Assembly (NCBI GenBank): GCA_902599655.1
Contig: CACKGC010000002.1
Location: 1-64,000, forward strand
Source: an uncultured Fidelibacterota bacterium
GTDB lineage: Bacteria; Fidelibacterota; Marinisomatia; Marinisomatales; Marinisomataceae
Direction of reading: 5' to 3'
Length of the DNA: 64,000 nucleotides
Position numbers and translations under genes: made by a program. The notes under the pieces are model-generated. The model made no database searches, was not told the DNA's origin, and saw nothing but the letters and a program-made list of their open reading frames with translations. The first letter of the stretch is position 1. Each line of letters starts with the position of its first letter. Below, in pieces: positions 10,075-20,818 of this stretch.

Positions 10075-11302
10075 TTTAAAGGAAAAAAACCATTTTTTAA
10101 CAGTTTTTGAAGCTTTTTTTGATCAATCTATTAATAGGCCGATAAATGGAATATCGATAGATAGCAGAAATATCAAAAAAAATGATCTTTTCATTGCTAT
10201 TAAAGGAGAAAACTTTGATGGTAATGATTTTGTTGATCAAGCTATACAAGATGGTGCAAGTTATACGTTATCATCATATGAAAATGAAGGCAGCCATCAT
10301 CTTTTAGTTGAGGATTTAAATGTTTTCATAAAAGAGTTATTAATTAACTGGTTGAAGAGTTTTAATGGAAGAATTGTAGGAATCACAGGTTCAAACGGGA
10401 AAACTACAACCAAGGATTTGATAGCGCACCTTCTCCAATCGAAGTTTAAAGTTGAAAAAACTTTAGGTAATTATAACACCTCAATAAGCGTTCCTTTATC
10501 AATTCTTTCTTTTACTCTTGATTCTGAAATATATGTTTTGGAATTAGGAGCAAATAAAGTTGGAGATATAGAATATTTATCATCAATAGTTAAACCAGAC
10601 TATGGGGTAATTACAAGTATTGCTGCAGCACATCTTGATGGATTTGGTTCAATAGAAAATATTGAAAAAGAAAAAAAATCTATACTCAATCATTCAGCAA
10701 AGAAATTTAACTTCCATGAGACAAAGCCAAACTCTTTACCTGTTAATTTTAAAGAACATAAAAGTAATATTTTTATTAAAAATTTAGAAATTGCTTCTCA
10801 TGTTGCTAATGATATCTTTAATGATAGTAATTTTCCTGAATTGAATGGTGATTTATTAATTAATTGCTTAGAAAGTTTCAAAATGCCTCCAGGGAGAGGT
10901 GAAATTTTCTCTTTGAATAATTTTAAAATTATAGATGATTCATACAATGCAAATCCAGAATCTGTTAAAGCGGCATTAGATCATCTGGGTGGTTTTAAAG
11001 AATGTAGAAAATTTTTTGTTTTTGGAGATATGAAGGAGCTTGGAGCTAATGAAGAGATTTTTCATAAAAAAATAGGTCAATATGCAGTTGAAAAAGCAGA
11101 TATTTTATTAACCGTTGGCAAGTTGGCTAAAAATGCACAATCTAATAGTAATAACTTTGCATTAAGCTTACATTTCAATGATAATTTTTCTTTATTAGAA
11201 AAGTTAAATGAACTTTTAACAGACGGAGATATTGTTTTGATTAAGGGGTCCAGAAGTATGCAACTTGATCAATTAATTAATGAATTAAAAAATGTTAAAT
11301 GA
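10064..11302 (+). CDS. murF: UDP-N-acetylmuramoyl-tripeptide--D-alanyl-D-alanine ligase
   Basis: GITGSNGKTTTKDLI, DDSYNANPESVKAAL, FVFGDMKELG. Confidence 0.95.
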   Translation: MRIDLKEKNHFLTVFEAFFDQSINRPINGISIDSRNIKKNDLFIAIKGENFDGNDFVDQAIQDGASYTLSSYENEGSHHLLVEDLNVFIKELLINWLKSFNGRIVGITGSNGKTTTKDLIAHLLQSKFKVEKTLGNYNTSISVPLSILSFTLDSEIYVLELGANKVGDIEYLSSIVKPDYGVITSIAAAHLDGFGSIENIEKEKKSILNHSAKKFNFHETKPNSLPVNFKEHKSNIFIKNLEIASHVANDIFNDSNFPELNGDLLINCLESFKMPPGRGEIFSLNNFKIIDDSYNANPESVKAALDHLGGFKECRKFFVFGDMKELGANEEIFHKKIGQYAVEKADILLTVGKLAKNAQSNSNNFALSLHFNDNFSLLEKLNELLTDGDIVLIKGSRSMQLDQLINELKNVK

Positions 11303-12401
11303 ATTATTATTACCACTAAGAGAATATTTTGGTTTCTTAAATCTTTTTGAATACATCACTTTTAGAGCTGGTGCAAGTGCGATTCTTGCTCTATTAATTA
11401 GCTTTATATTTGGGCCTTTCGTTGTAAAAAAATTAATAAATCTTCAGATAGGTGAATCCATAAGAGATCATGGTCCAGATTCCCATAAAAAAAAACAGGG
11501 TACTCCCACTATGGGAGGAGTATTGATCATTCTTTCTACAATTATCCCTACTGTCTTATTAGCAGATTTAAATAATTTATTTATTCAAATAATCTGTATT
11601 TCAATGGTTTGGATGGGGTTAATTGGTTTTTATGATGATTATTTGAAAGTCGTAAAGAAAAGAAAAGATGGTTTGAGCGGAAGATATAAATTGCTAGCTC
11701 AAACTATTCTTGGAGTATTCATTTCATATATACTAATAAGTTCAAATGTATATGGGGACTATACTCTTTTAACTTTTGTACCTTTTTTAAAGAATGTTTC
11801 TATTAATTTCTTTTATCCTATCATTTATGCTATCTTTATTATTTTAGTTGTTTCAGCTACTTCAAATGCAGTAAACCTTACGGATGGTCTAGATGGTTTA
11901 GCTGCCGGATTGTTAGCTATTTCAGTAAGTGTATTTGGAGTAATAGCATATATTTCAGGAAGAGTTGATTTTACCGACTATTTATATATTGCTTATTTGC
12001 CATTAGCAAGTGAACTGACAATCTTTGCTACTGCGTTTTTTGGTGGTTGTCTTGGCTTCTTATGGTTTAATGCAAAGCCTGCCGAGATTTTTATGGGAGA
12101 TGTAGGATCTTTATCTACTGGAGCTGCTTTGGGAACATTAGCAATTCTTCTTAAAAAAGAAGTCTTATTATTAATTGTTGGAGGAGTCTTTGTTATTGAA
12201 ACCTTATCTGTTATCATTCAGGTTTTATATTTTAGATATACAAAAAACAAATACGGTACTGGTAAAAAATTCTTTCTAATGGCACCAATTCATCATCATT
12301 TTGAGCTGAAAGGATGGCCTGAATCAAGAGTCGTTACAAGATTTTGGATAATAGGCATACTTTTTGCTCTAATGTCTTTGACTACTTTCAAAGTAAGATA
12401 A
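11292..12401 (+). CDS. mraY: Phospho-N-acetylmuramoyl-pentapeptide-transferase
   Basis: GTPTMGGVLI, YDDYLKV, NAVNLTDGLDGLA, FMGDVGSLS, APIHHHFELKGWPESRVV. Confidence 0.98.
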   Translation: MLNELLLPLREYFGFLNLFEYITFRAGASAILALLISFIFGPFVVKKLINLQIGESIRDHGPDSHKKKQGTPTMGGVLIILSTIIPTVLLADLNNLFIQIICISMVWMGLIGFYDDYLKVVKKRKDGLSGRYKLLAQTILGVFISYILISSNVYGDYTLLTFVPFLKNVSINFFYPIIYAIFIILVVSATSNAVNLTDGLDGLAAGLLAISVSVFGVIAYISGRVDFTDYLYIAYLPLASELTIFATAFFGGCLGFLWFNAKPAEIFMGDVGSLSTGAALGTLAILLKKEVLLLIVGGVFVIETLSVIIQVLYFRYTKNKYGTGKKFFLMAPIHHHFELKGWPESRVVTRFWIIGILFALMSLTTFKVR

Positions 12402-12402
12402 C

Positions 12403-14196
12403 ATGAGAAGAAAAACTTTAAGTGTTAAAATAGGTAAGGTCTTTATTGGAAGCGATCATAGCATCAAAACCCAATCTATGACAACAGCATCCACCATGGA
12501 TACTGATAAGAGTGTTGATGAAGCCATAAGAATCATTCAAGCAGGTGGAAAACTAGTTAGATTTACAGCTCCAAATATTAATGAAGCAAAAAATTTATTA
12601 AACATTAAAAATGCTTTGGTTGCAAAAGGTTATGATGATCCACTAGTTGCTGATATTCATTTTACTCCAAATGCTGCATTAGAAGCATCAAAAATTGTGG
12701 AAAAAGTAAGAATTAATCCTGGAAATTATGTTGATAAGAAAAAATTTGAAGTCAAAGAATACGATGATAAATCTTATCAAGATGAGCTTTTAAAAATTGA
12801 AGAGAAATTTATTCCTCTAATTAATTCCTGTAAAGAAAATAAAGTAGCTATGAGAATTGGTACGAATCATGGATCATTGTCAGATAGAGTAATGAATAGA
12901 TTTGGTGATACTCCATTAGGCATGGTTGAATCAGCAATGGAGTTTTTAAGGATTTGCAAACAAAATGACTACGATCAAATTGTTTTATCAATGAAATCAA
13001 GCAATCCAATTGTAATGATACATGCATATAGGTTACTTGTTAAATCCATGGAAAATGAAAATATGCATTATCCACTTCATTTAGGAGTTACTGAAGCAGG
13101 AGATGGACTAGACGGAAGGATAAAGTCTGCATTAGGCATAGGAACCTTACTATCCGAAGGTATAGGAGATACGATTCGAGTATCATTAACTGAAGATCCT
13201 GAGTTTGAAATTCCTGCAGCTGAAAAAATTCTAGAAAAAATAGATAGTATTTCTGAAAAAATAAGACTTAAGAATACTGATAAAAGAGCTTTTTCATTTT
13301 TTAAAAGAGAAACTGAATCTATTAAAAATATTGGAGAGAAAAATCCGCCCATTGTAATTTCAAATAGTTCAAATGATTTTGAAGGAAATTTTCCAGATTA
13401 TTTATTTATCGATGATCTTGATAATCTTGACGACTCAAAAAAATATATTATTGAGGGCAAAGATTGGAATGAAAATCTTTCAAAAAATATTTTTCCTTAT
13501 TTTAATTCTTTAAAAGATTTTAGAAAGTCTGAAGCTATTTCAAATACTTTAAATTTCATTGAGATTGAATTGTCAAAAATAACTAACACTATTATGCAAA
13601 CATTCTCAAATAATGTTGTAATAGTTTTAAATGTTGATAATGCAAATAGACATGATTTATTAAGCGCTTTTAATTTTCTAGAAGAGAAAAGAATAAAAAT
13701 TCCAGTTATTTTAAAAGGCAGTTATCAAAGTTCAGACTTTGAGAAAGTTGCAATAGATGCCTCTATCGATATAGGTTCAATTTTATTGGAAGGGATGGGA
13801 AATGGAATATGGATTCAAACAAAAGATTTTGATTCAAAGATAAATGAACTTTCATTTTTGATTTTACAAAATACTAGAACCAGAATATTTAAAACTGACT
13901 ATATATCATGTCCTTCATGTGGAAGAACAAAATTTGATTTACAAGAAACTACAGCTTTAGTAAAAGAACATACAAATCATTTGAAAGGATTAAAAATTTC
14001 AGTGATGGGTTGTATTGTCAATGGACCTGGAGAAATGGCAGATGCGGACTATGGTTATGTAGGTTCTGGAGATGGAGTTATATCTCTTTATAAAGGCAAA
14101 GAATTAGTTAAAAGAAATATTTCAAGTGAGCAAGCTGTGGATGAATTGATTCAGTTAATTAAAGAAAATGACGATTGGGTCGATCCCAAAAATTAA
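12403..14196 (+). CDS. ispG: 4-hydroxy-3-methylbut-2-enyl diphosphate synthase, long (insert-containing) form
   Basis: KTQSMTTAST, VADIHFTPNAAL, VRINPGN, C-terminal FeS motifs SCPSCGRT and GCIVNGPGEMADADYGYVG; 597 aa with a central insert as in Bacteroidota/Chlamydia/plant-type IspG. Confidence 0.95.
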   Translation: MRRKTLSVKIGKVFIGSDHSIKTQSMTTASTMDTDKSVDEAIRIIQAGGKLVRFTAPNINEAKNLLNIKNALVAKGYDDPLVADIHFTPNAALEASKIVEKVRINPGNYVDKKKFEVKEYDDKSYQDELLKIEEKFIPLINSCKENKVAMRIGTNHGSLSDRVMNRFGDTPLGMVESAMEFLRICKQNDYDQIVLSMKSSNPIVMIHAYRLLVKSMENENMHYPLHLGVTEAGDGLDGRIKSALGIGTLLSEGIGDTIRVSLTEDPEFEIPAAEKILEKIDSISEKIRLKNTDKRAFSFFKRETESIKNIGEKNPPIVISNSSNDFEGNFPDYLFIDDLDNLDDSKKYIIEGKDWNENLSKNIFPYFNSLKDFRKSEAISNTLNFIEIELSKITNTIMQTFSNNVVIVLNVDNANRHDLLSAFNFLEEKRIKIPVILKGSYQSSDFEKVAIDASIDIGSILLEGMGNGIWIQTKDFDSKINELSFLILQNTRTRIFKTDYISCPSCGRTKFDLQETTALVKEHTNHLKGLKISVMGCIVNGPGEMADADYGYVGSGDGVISLYKGKELVKRNISSEQAVDELIQLIKENDDWVDPKN

Positions 14197-14241
14197 CTTA
14201 CATTGCTTGAACAATTAAACTTTTATGTGTAAAGTCCTTTC

Positions 14242-15288
14242 ATGGGGTTAGAAAACTATATACCAGCAAATTTATTGCTTTGGATAGAACCGATTGTTAC
14301 AATCTTTTTGGGGATTGTTTTAGGGCTCTTTTTCAAAAAATTTCTTGTTTCTAGGTTAAAATCTCTATCAGAGAAAAACAATTGGCAAAGCGATGACGTA
14401 GTTATCAATGCAATTGATTCAGTTATTGTATTTTGGTTCTTTTTGGCTTTTTCTTCAATAGCTATTGGAAATACAGATCTTCCTGGCCCTGAAGATATAT
14501 TCCAAAAGATTATATCAGCTTTTTTAATTATTTCTATTAGTTTTACTGCTTCGAAGGTGGTGTTGGGACTGCTTGATATTTGGTCTCAGACAAATAAATC
14601 TCTTCCTTCAACAGGTATTTTTAAAGGCTTAACAAATGTTGCAATCTTTTCTATTGGTATATTATTTATTCTCCAATCTTTTGGTATCTCAATTACACCT
14701 TTAATAACTGCTCTTGGTGTTGGTGGTTTAGCAGTTTCCTTAGCATTAAAAGATACATTGTCTGATTTATTTGGAGGAATCAACATTCTTTTGAGTAAAA
14801 CAATGCAAGAAGGTGATTATGTACAGCTAGACAACGGATACCAAGGTTATGTTGAAAACGTTGGTTGGAGATATACTACAATTCGTGAAAGAGCTAATAA
14901 TATAATTTCTATCCCTAATTCTGTGCTTTCAGGTTCAATCTCTAAAAACTTTTCTTCTATGGATTCTGCTTTTAGAGTCCCTATTCAAATTGGAGTTTCA
15001 TATGATAGCGATCTTGACCATGTTGAAAAAGTTGCTTTAGAAGTTGCAAATGAAATTTATGAAGAGCTGGATTGCGTCAGTAAATCATATAAACCAGTTA
15101 TAAGATTTAGAGAATTTGCAGATTCAAGTATTAATTTTTTTATTTATTTTCAAGGTAAGAACTTTGGTGATCATAACACTATTCTTAATAGCTACATAAA
15201 AAAGCTTCATAAAAAGTTTAAAGAGGAAAAAATCGATATTCCTTATCCAATTAGAACTCTTATTCATAAGAATGAAATTAAGGATTAA
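14242..15288 (+). CDS. MscS family mechanosensitive ion channel
   Basis: Multiple TMs then ALGVGGLAVSLALKDTLSDLFGGINILLSKTMQEGDYV, IPNSVL. Confidence 0.93.
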   Translation: MGLENYIPANLLLWIEPIVTIFLGIVLGLFFKKFLVSRLKSLSEKNNWQSDDVVINAIDSVIVFWFFLAFSSIAIGNTDLPGPEDIFQKIISAFLIISISFTASKVVLGLLDIWSQTNKSLPSTGIFKGLTNVAIFSIGILFILQSFGISITPLITALGVGGLAVSLALKDTLSDLFGGINILLSKTMQEGDYVQLDNGYQGYVENVGWRYTTIRERANNIISIPNSVLSGSISKNFSSMDSAFRVPIQIGVSYDSDLDHVEKVALEVANEIYEELDCVSKSYKPVIRFREFADSSINFFIYFQGKNFGDHNTILNSYIKKLHKKFKEEKIDIPYPIRTLIHKNEIKD

Positions 15289-15709
15289 AGCTTTTAACGC
15301 TAGAGCAAAAGAGCTCTATGAAAATCATTCACATTTTCATTCTGGCGATGCTGGATTAGATTTATTTGTTGTTGAAGATCAGACTATTCCAGCCAATAGT
15401 ACACAACCAATTCCACTACAAATAGCTTGCGAAAATTTAGATAATAAAGCGTACTATTTATTTCCAAGGTCTAGTATATCTAAAACTCCATTGAGACTTG
15501 CTAATTCAATTGGTCTAATTGATGGTGGTTATAGAGGTGAGTTAGTTGGTATGGTTGATAATATATATGATAAAGATTTCCATATTAAAAGAGGAGAAAG
15601 ATATTTTCAATTAGTTGCTGTAGATAGTTCTCCAATTGACTTTGAATTAGTAGAAGAGCTGTCTGAATCTAGCCGAGGAGAAGGCGGATTTGGTAGTACA
15701 GGCAGATAA
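15272..15709 (+). CDS. dut: dUTP diphosphatase
   Basis: DAGLDLFV, PRSSISKTPLRLANSIGLID, GYRGEL, C-terminal RGEGGFGSTG. Confidence 0.95.
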   Translation: MKLRIKAFNARAKELYENHSHFHSGDAGLDLFVVEDQTIPANSTQPIPLQIACENLDNKAYYLFPRSSISKTPLRLANSIGLIDGGYRGELVGMVDNIYDKDFHIKRGERYFQLVAVDSSPIDFELVEELSESSRGEGGFGSTGR

Positions 15710-15810
15710 TTAATATTTCATTTGTTATTCTAGCTACTAAATTTTAAAATTACCGTGCAAAAAATAAGTAAATATGACATTTTTGCATAAAAAATAGTTA
15801 AAATGCTAAT

Positions 15811-15826
15811 TGGCACATTTTTTGCA
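15811..15826 (+). promoter_or_regulatory. Putative sigma-54 (-24/-12) promoter upstream of groES
   Basis: TGGCAC-ATTTT-TTGCA with 10 nt between GG and GC; predicted start near 15837, about 31 nt upstream of the groES ATG. Confidence 0.6.
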
Positions 15827-15867
15827 TTGATAACTATAGATTATTTAACAAAAAAAAGGATGAAACA

Positions 15868-16158
15868 ATGTCTTTAAAAATTAAACCGCTCGAAGATAGA
15901 GTAGTTGTAGAAGCAATGGCTGCTGATGAAACAACAGCTAGTGGAATTATACTTCCTGATACTGCTCAAGAAAAACCTCAACAAGGTACTGTAGTTGTGG
16001 TTGGTCCAGGAAAAAATAATGAAGATGGTACTACAAGTAAAATGACTGTTAAGACAGGCGATGTAGTATTATATGGTAAATATTCAGGTACAGAAATCAC
16101 CTATGAAGGCAAAGACTTGCTTATCATGAGAGAGAGTGATATTCTGGCAATTTTATAA
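15868..16158 (+). CDS. groES: Co-chaperonin GroES
   Basis: [44 protein letters not shown]. Confidence 0.98.
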   Translation: MSLKIKPLEDRVVVEAMAADETTASGIILPDTAQEKPQQGTVVVVGPGKNNEDGTTSKMTVKTGDVVLYGKYSGTEITYEGKDLLIMRESDILAIL

Positions 16159-16168
16159 GGAGGATTAA

Positions 16169-17812
<1,644 letters not shown>

Positions 17813-17845
17813 TTGATTTTTCTGAAAAAAGTGAAAATAAAATAC

Positions 17846-17873
17846 AAAAAACCCTCTATTTTGAGGGTTTTTT
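17846..17873 (+). terminator. Rho-independent terminator after groEL
   Basis: AAAAACCCTC-TATTTT-GAGGGTTTTTT hairpin followed by T-run. Confidence 0.88.
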
Positions 17874-17890
17874 GTTTGTAAAATAGTATT

Positions 17891-18400
17891 ATGTTTAAAA
17901 ATAAAGTTTATTTATCTATAGGATCAAATATTGGAGATAGAGAATCGAATATTGCCTCAACTATTGCAATGTTGGGCTCATATATCGAAATTTCAAAAAT
18001 AAGATCCTCGTCATTTTACAAAACAGAACCTCTTTACAATGAAAATCAACCATCTTTTCTTAATATTGTTTTAGAGCTTGAAACTACTTTAACTGCCTTT
18101 CAACTTTTAGATAAGATTCATGAAATCGAAAAAATGTTAGGCAGAGAAGAGAAAAGACAAAAAAATCAACCTCGAACAATTGATATTGATATAATAATTT
18201 TCAAAGATAGTTTTATAGATACTCCAAATTTACAAATACCACATCCAGGGGCTTTAATAAGAAAATTTGTTTTGATTCCCTTAGCAGAACTAGCTTCAGA
18301 TGAAATTTTTCCTAAAACTAATATTAAAATTGTTGATTTACTTGAAAAGTGTCCTGATACTTCAGTAGTTCAAAAATATATTATTGATAAGAAAGCATGA
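17891..18400 (+). CDS. folK: 2-amino-4-hydroxy-6-hydroxymethyldihydropteridine pyrophosphokinase
   Basis: YLSIGSNIGDRESNI, EPLYNENQPSFLNIV, QPRTIDIDIIIF, IPHPGA. Confidence 0.95.
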   Translation: MFKNKVYLSIGSNIGDRESNIASTIAMLGSYIEISKIRSSSFYKTEPLYNENQPSFLNIVLELETTLTAFQLLDKIHEIEKMLGREEKRQKNQPRTIDIDIIIFKDSFIDTPNLQIPHPGALIRKFVLIPLAELASDEIFPKTNIKIVDLLEKCPDTSVVQKYIIDKKA

Positions 18401-19038
18401 AAGAATTAGATATATATATTGCAATTGAAGGACCGATAGGCGTTGGAAAAACAAGTCTTGCCAAGCTCATTGCAGACAAACTAAACGCTAGAAAAGTTTT
18501 TGAAAAATTTGAGGAAAATCCTTTTCTAAAAGATTTTTATGATGATCCAGAATCAAATGCATTCCAGACACAAATTTTTTTCCTTCTTCAAAGATATCAA
18601 CAGCAACAAAAAGATATTAGACAATTGAATCTTCTGCAAAAAGGAGTAGTCACAGATTATATGTTTGAAAAAGACAGACTTTTTGCTGATTTTACTCTGA
18701 ATTCTGAAGCAGAATTCAAACTTTATTCACACGTTGCTGATATTTTAGAGAAAGATATCGTTAAGCCTGATTTGGTAGTTTATTTGCAGGCAGATACTCC
18801 CAGACTGATGAAGAATATTAAAAAAAGAGGTAGGGATTTTGAAAAGTATGTAACACAAGATTATATCAATCAAGTTAATGAACGTTACCAAGAATTTTTT
18901 GTTAATTATGAAGAAGGTCCATTATTAATTATCAATACAAACAATATTGACTTTGTAGAAAATTCAGAGGATTTTGAAAATCTTCTTAATGAAATCCATC
19001 AGCCTCATCAAGGTATAAAATATTTTAATCCATCATAA
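18397..19038 (+). CDS. Deoxynucleoside kinase family (deoxyadenosine/deoxyguanosine kinase-like)
   Basis: P-loop IAIEGPIGVGKTSLA, FEKFEENPFLKDFY, DYMFEKDRLFA, KKRGRDFE. Confidence 0.9.
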   Translation: MKELDIYIAIEGPIGVGKTSLAKLIADKLNARKVFEKFEENPFLKDFYDDPESNAFQTQIFFLLQRYQQQQKDIRQLNLLQKGVVTDYMFEKDRLFADFTLNSEAEFKLYSHVADILEKDIVKPDLVVYLQADTPRLMKNIKKRGRDFEKYVTQDYINQVNERYQEFFVNYEEGPLLIINTNNIDFVENSEDFENLLNEIHQPHQGIKYFNPS

Positions 19039-19039
19039 T

Positions 19040-19183
19040 ATGATAAAATACATTATCGCAATAGCAGTTTTATGGTTTTTATACAGGATTTCAACGAAAA
19101 AAGATGAAAAAATTGTTGTTAAAAAAGATACAAAAATTGATTTTAAAAAAATAAAGGATGCTGAGTTTGAAGATAATGAATAA
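19040..19183 (+). CDS. Small membrane-anchored protein (47 aa)
   Basis: MIKYIIAIAVLWFLYRISTKKDEKIVVKKDTKIDFKKIKDAEFEDNE; one N-terminal TM; fits between dNK and the next gene; below the supplied ORF length cutoff. Confidence 0.55.
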   Translation: MIKYIIAIAVLWFLYRISTKKDEKIVVKKDTKIDFKKIKDAEFEDNE

Positions 19184-19760
19184 AACTATAATTCTGTTAA
19201 TTACCATCTTTATGATTGGTTCATTGAATGCGCAAGACAAGATTCAAAATATAAATTTTCTCTTTGCAAATAATGGATATGGATTTGGGTATGAATATGA
19301 AAAATTTCAAAAATCGAACGTTTCAATTGGTTTAGATTTGAGATTTTATGATGTAAGAAATGATGAATATCCAATTTATGATCCATTCTATAATCAGTTC
19401 ACAGTTGCCGGAGAAAAAGATATCTTACTTTTCCCTTTATTTTTTAGAACAAACTATTATTTATTTGATGGTCAAATAGCGAACAGTTTTAGGCCATATA
19501 TAACATTTTCAATAGGACCTTTTATTGCCGTTGATGGTGATGAGACAATTTCAAGTTTCTCAAAAAAATGGAGCAGTACCGAATCACAAACTAATTTAGG
19601 TGCCTCTTTGGGATTTGGTGTTAATTTTTCTCAACCTTCAGGTAATACATTATCTCTTGGACTAGGTTATGACCACTTAAATGTAGATAAACCAATTCAC
19701 TCTAAAGATGATTTTGGAGGAGGTTATCTATTCCTAAAGTATCAAATAAATCGTGAGTAA
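19176..19760 (+). CDS. Predicted outer-membrane beta-barrel protein
   Basis: Signal peptide (MNKTIILLITIFMIGSLNAQ) and glycine/aromatic-rich alternating strands. Confidence 0.65.
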   Translation: MNKTIILLITIFMIGSLNAQDKIQNINFLFANNGYGFGYEYEKFQKSNVSIGLDLRFYDVRNDEYPIYDPFYNQFTVAGEKDILLFPLFFRTNYYLFDGQIANSFRPYITFSIGPFIAVDGDETISSFSKKWSSTESQTNLGASLGFGVNFSQPSGNTLSLGLGYDHLNVDKPIHSKDDFGGGYLFLKYQINRE

Positions 19761-20475
19761 TTTTTCAATTATAAATAAGGAAAACATCAAGAATTCAACC
19801 TTTGTTCTTGATGAAAAAGAATCTCATCATGTTGTTTCTGTCCTTAGACTTAAAGAGAACGATCAATTAATTCTTACAGATGGCCAGGGAACTATTTACA
19901 AAGCTATTCTAAATGAAGCGCATAAAAAGGCCGTTAAAGGTAAAATATTAGAAAAAGAGTTTGTTAAACATGAGAGAAATTATAGAGTTCATCTTGCACT
20001 GCCTTTAATTAAAAATAGTAGATTAAAGATAGCTCTTGAAAAATCTGTTGAGCTCGGAGTTGATGAATTAACCCCAATTAGATTCGATAAATCTGTAAAA
20101 TCTTCAATAAATCACGATAAGTTTTTATCTTCGATTCATTCTGCATGTAAACAAAGCATGAGAGCTTATTTTCCAAGGTTAAATAGATTAAAAAATTTTA
20201 CTGAATGGTACGATGATCAATCTGTAAATATTGTATGTTTGATAAATTCAGATAAAACTGTTATTGAACAATTAGATACAATTAAAAATTTATCTAAAAA
20301 TAAAAAAATTAATTTAATTGTAGGGCCTGAAGGTGATTTTTCAGACAATGAAAAAAAAATAATAAATGAAAAAAATTTCATTAAAGTTAATCTTGGGAGA
20401 ACTATATTAAGGACTGAAACTGCTATAGTTTCTTTGATATCAATCATAAATGAATTATTGATAAATAATGAATAA
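19753..20475 (+). CDS. rsmE: 16S rRNA (uracil1498-N3)-methyltransferase
   Basis: ESHHVVSVLRLKENDQLILTDGQG, EKSVELGVDELTPI, IVGPEGDFSDNE, NLGRTILRTETA; GTG start. Confidence 0.93.
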   Translation: MSNFSIINKENIKNSTFVLDEKESHHVVSVLRLKENDQLILTDGQGTIYKAILNEAHKKAVKGKILEKEFVKHERNYRVHLALPLIKNSRLKIALEKSVELGVDELTPIRFDKSVKSSINHDKFLSSIHSACKQSMRAYFPRLNRLKNFTEWYDDQSVNIVCLINSDKTVIEQLDTIKNLSKNKKINLIVGPEGDFSDNEKKIINEKNFIKVNLGRTILRTETAIVSLISIINELLINNE

Positions 20476-20812
20476 AACAATTTTCGAAAAAATAATTTTA
20501 AGGGAAATCCCTGCTACTATTCATCATGAAGATGATGATTTAATTATAATTGACGACATTAATCCTGTAGCACCTATACATCTTTTAATAATTCCCAAAA
20601 AGAAAATCGAGACATTAAACGATTTGAATATTGAGGACTATGAATTAATTGGTAAAATGTTTCAAGCAGCCAAAAGCATGGCAATCAAATTAGGTATAGA
20701 CAAGTCAGGATATAGGACTATTTTTAATTGTAATAGAGATGGAGGTCAAACAGTTTACCATATTCATCTACATTTCATTGGAGGTAGATCTTTAGGGTGG
20801 CCTCCAGGATAA
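20468..20812 (+). CDS. HIT family protein (HinT-like)
   Basis: HLLIIPKKKI, HxHxH-like GGQTVYHIHLHFIGGRSLGWPPG. Confidence 0.93.
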   Translation: MNKTIFEKIILREIPATIHHEDDDLIIIDDINPVAPIHLLIIPKKKIETLNDLNIEDYELIGKMFQAAKSMAIKLGIDKSGYRTIFNCNRDGGQTVYHIHLHFIGGRSLGWPPG

Positions 20813-20818
20813 TAAAAA

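Noticed and set aside
15710-15867. CIRCE (HrcA) element upstream of groES
   Set aside because: No TTAGCACTC-N9-GAGTGCTAA or close variant; 'TGCTAATTGGCAC' only weakly resembles half of it.
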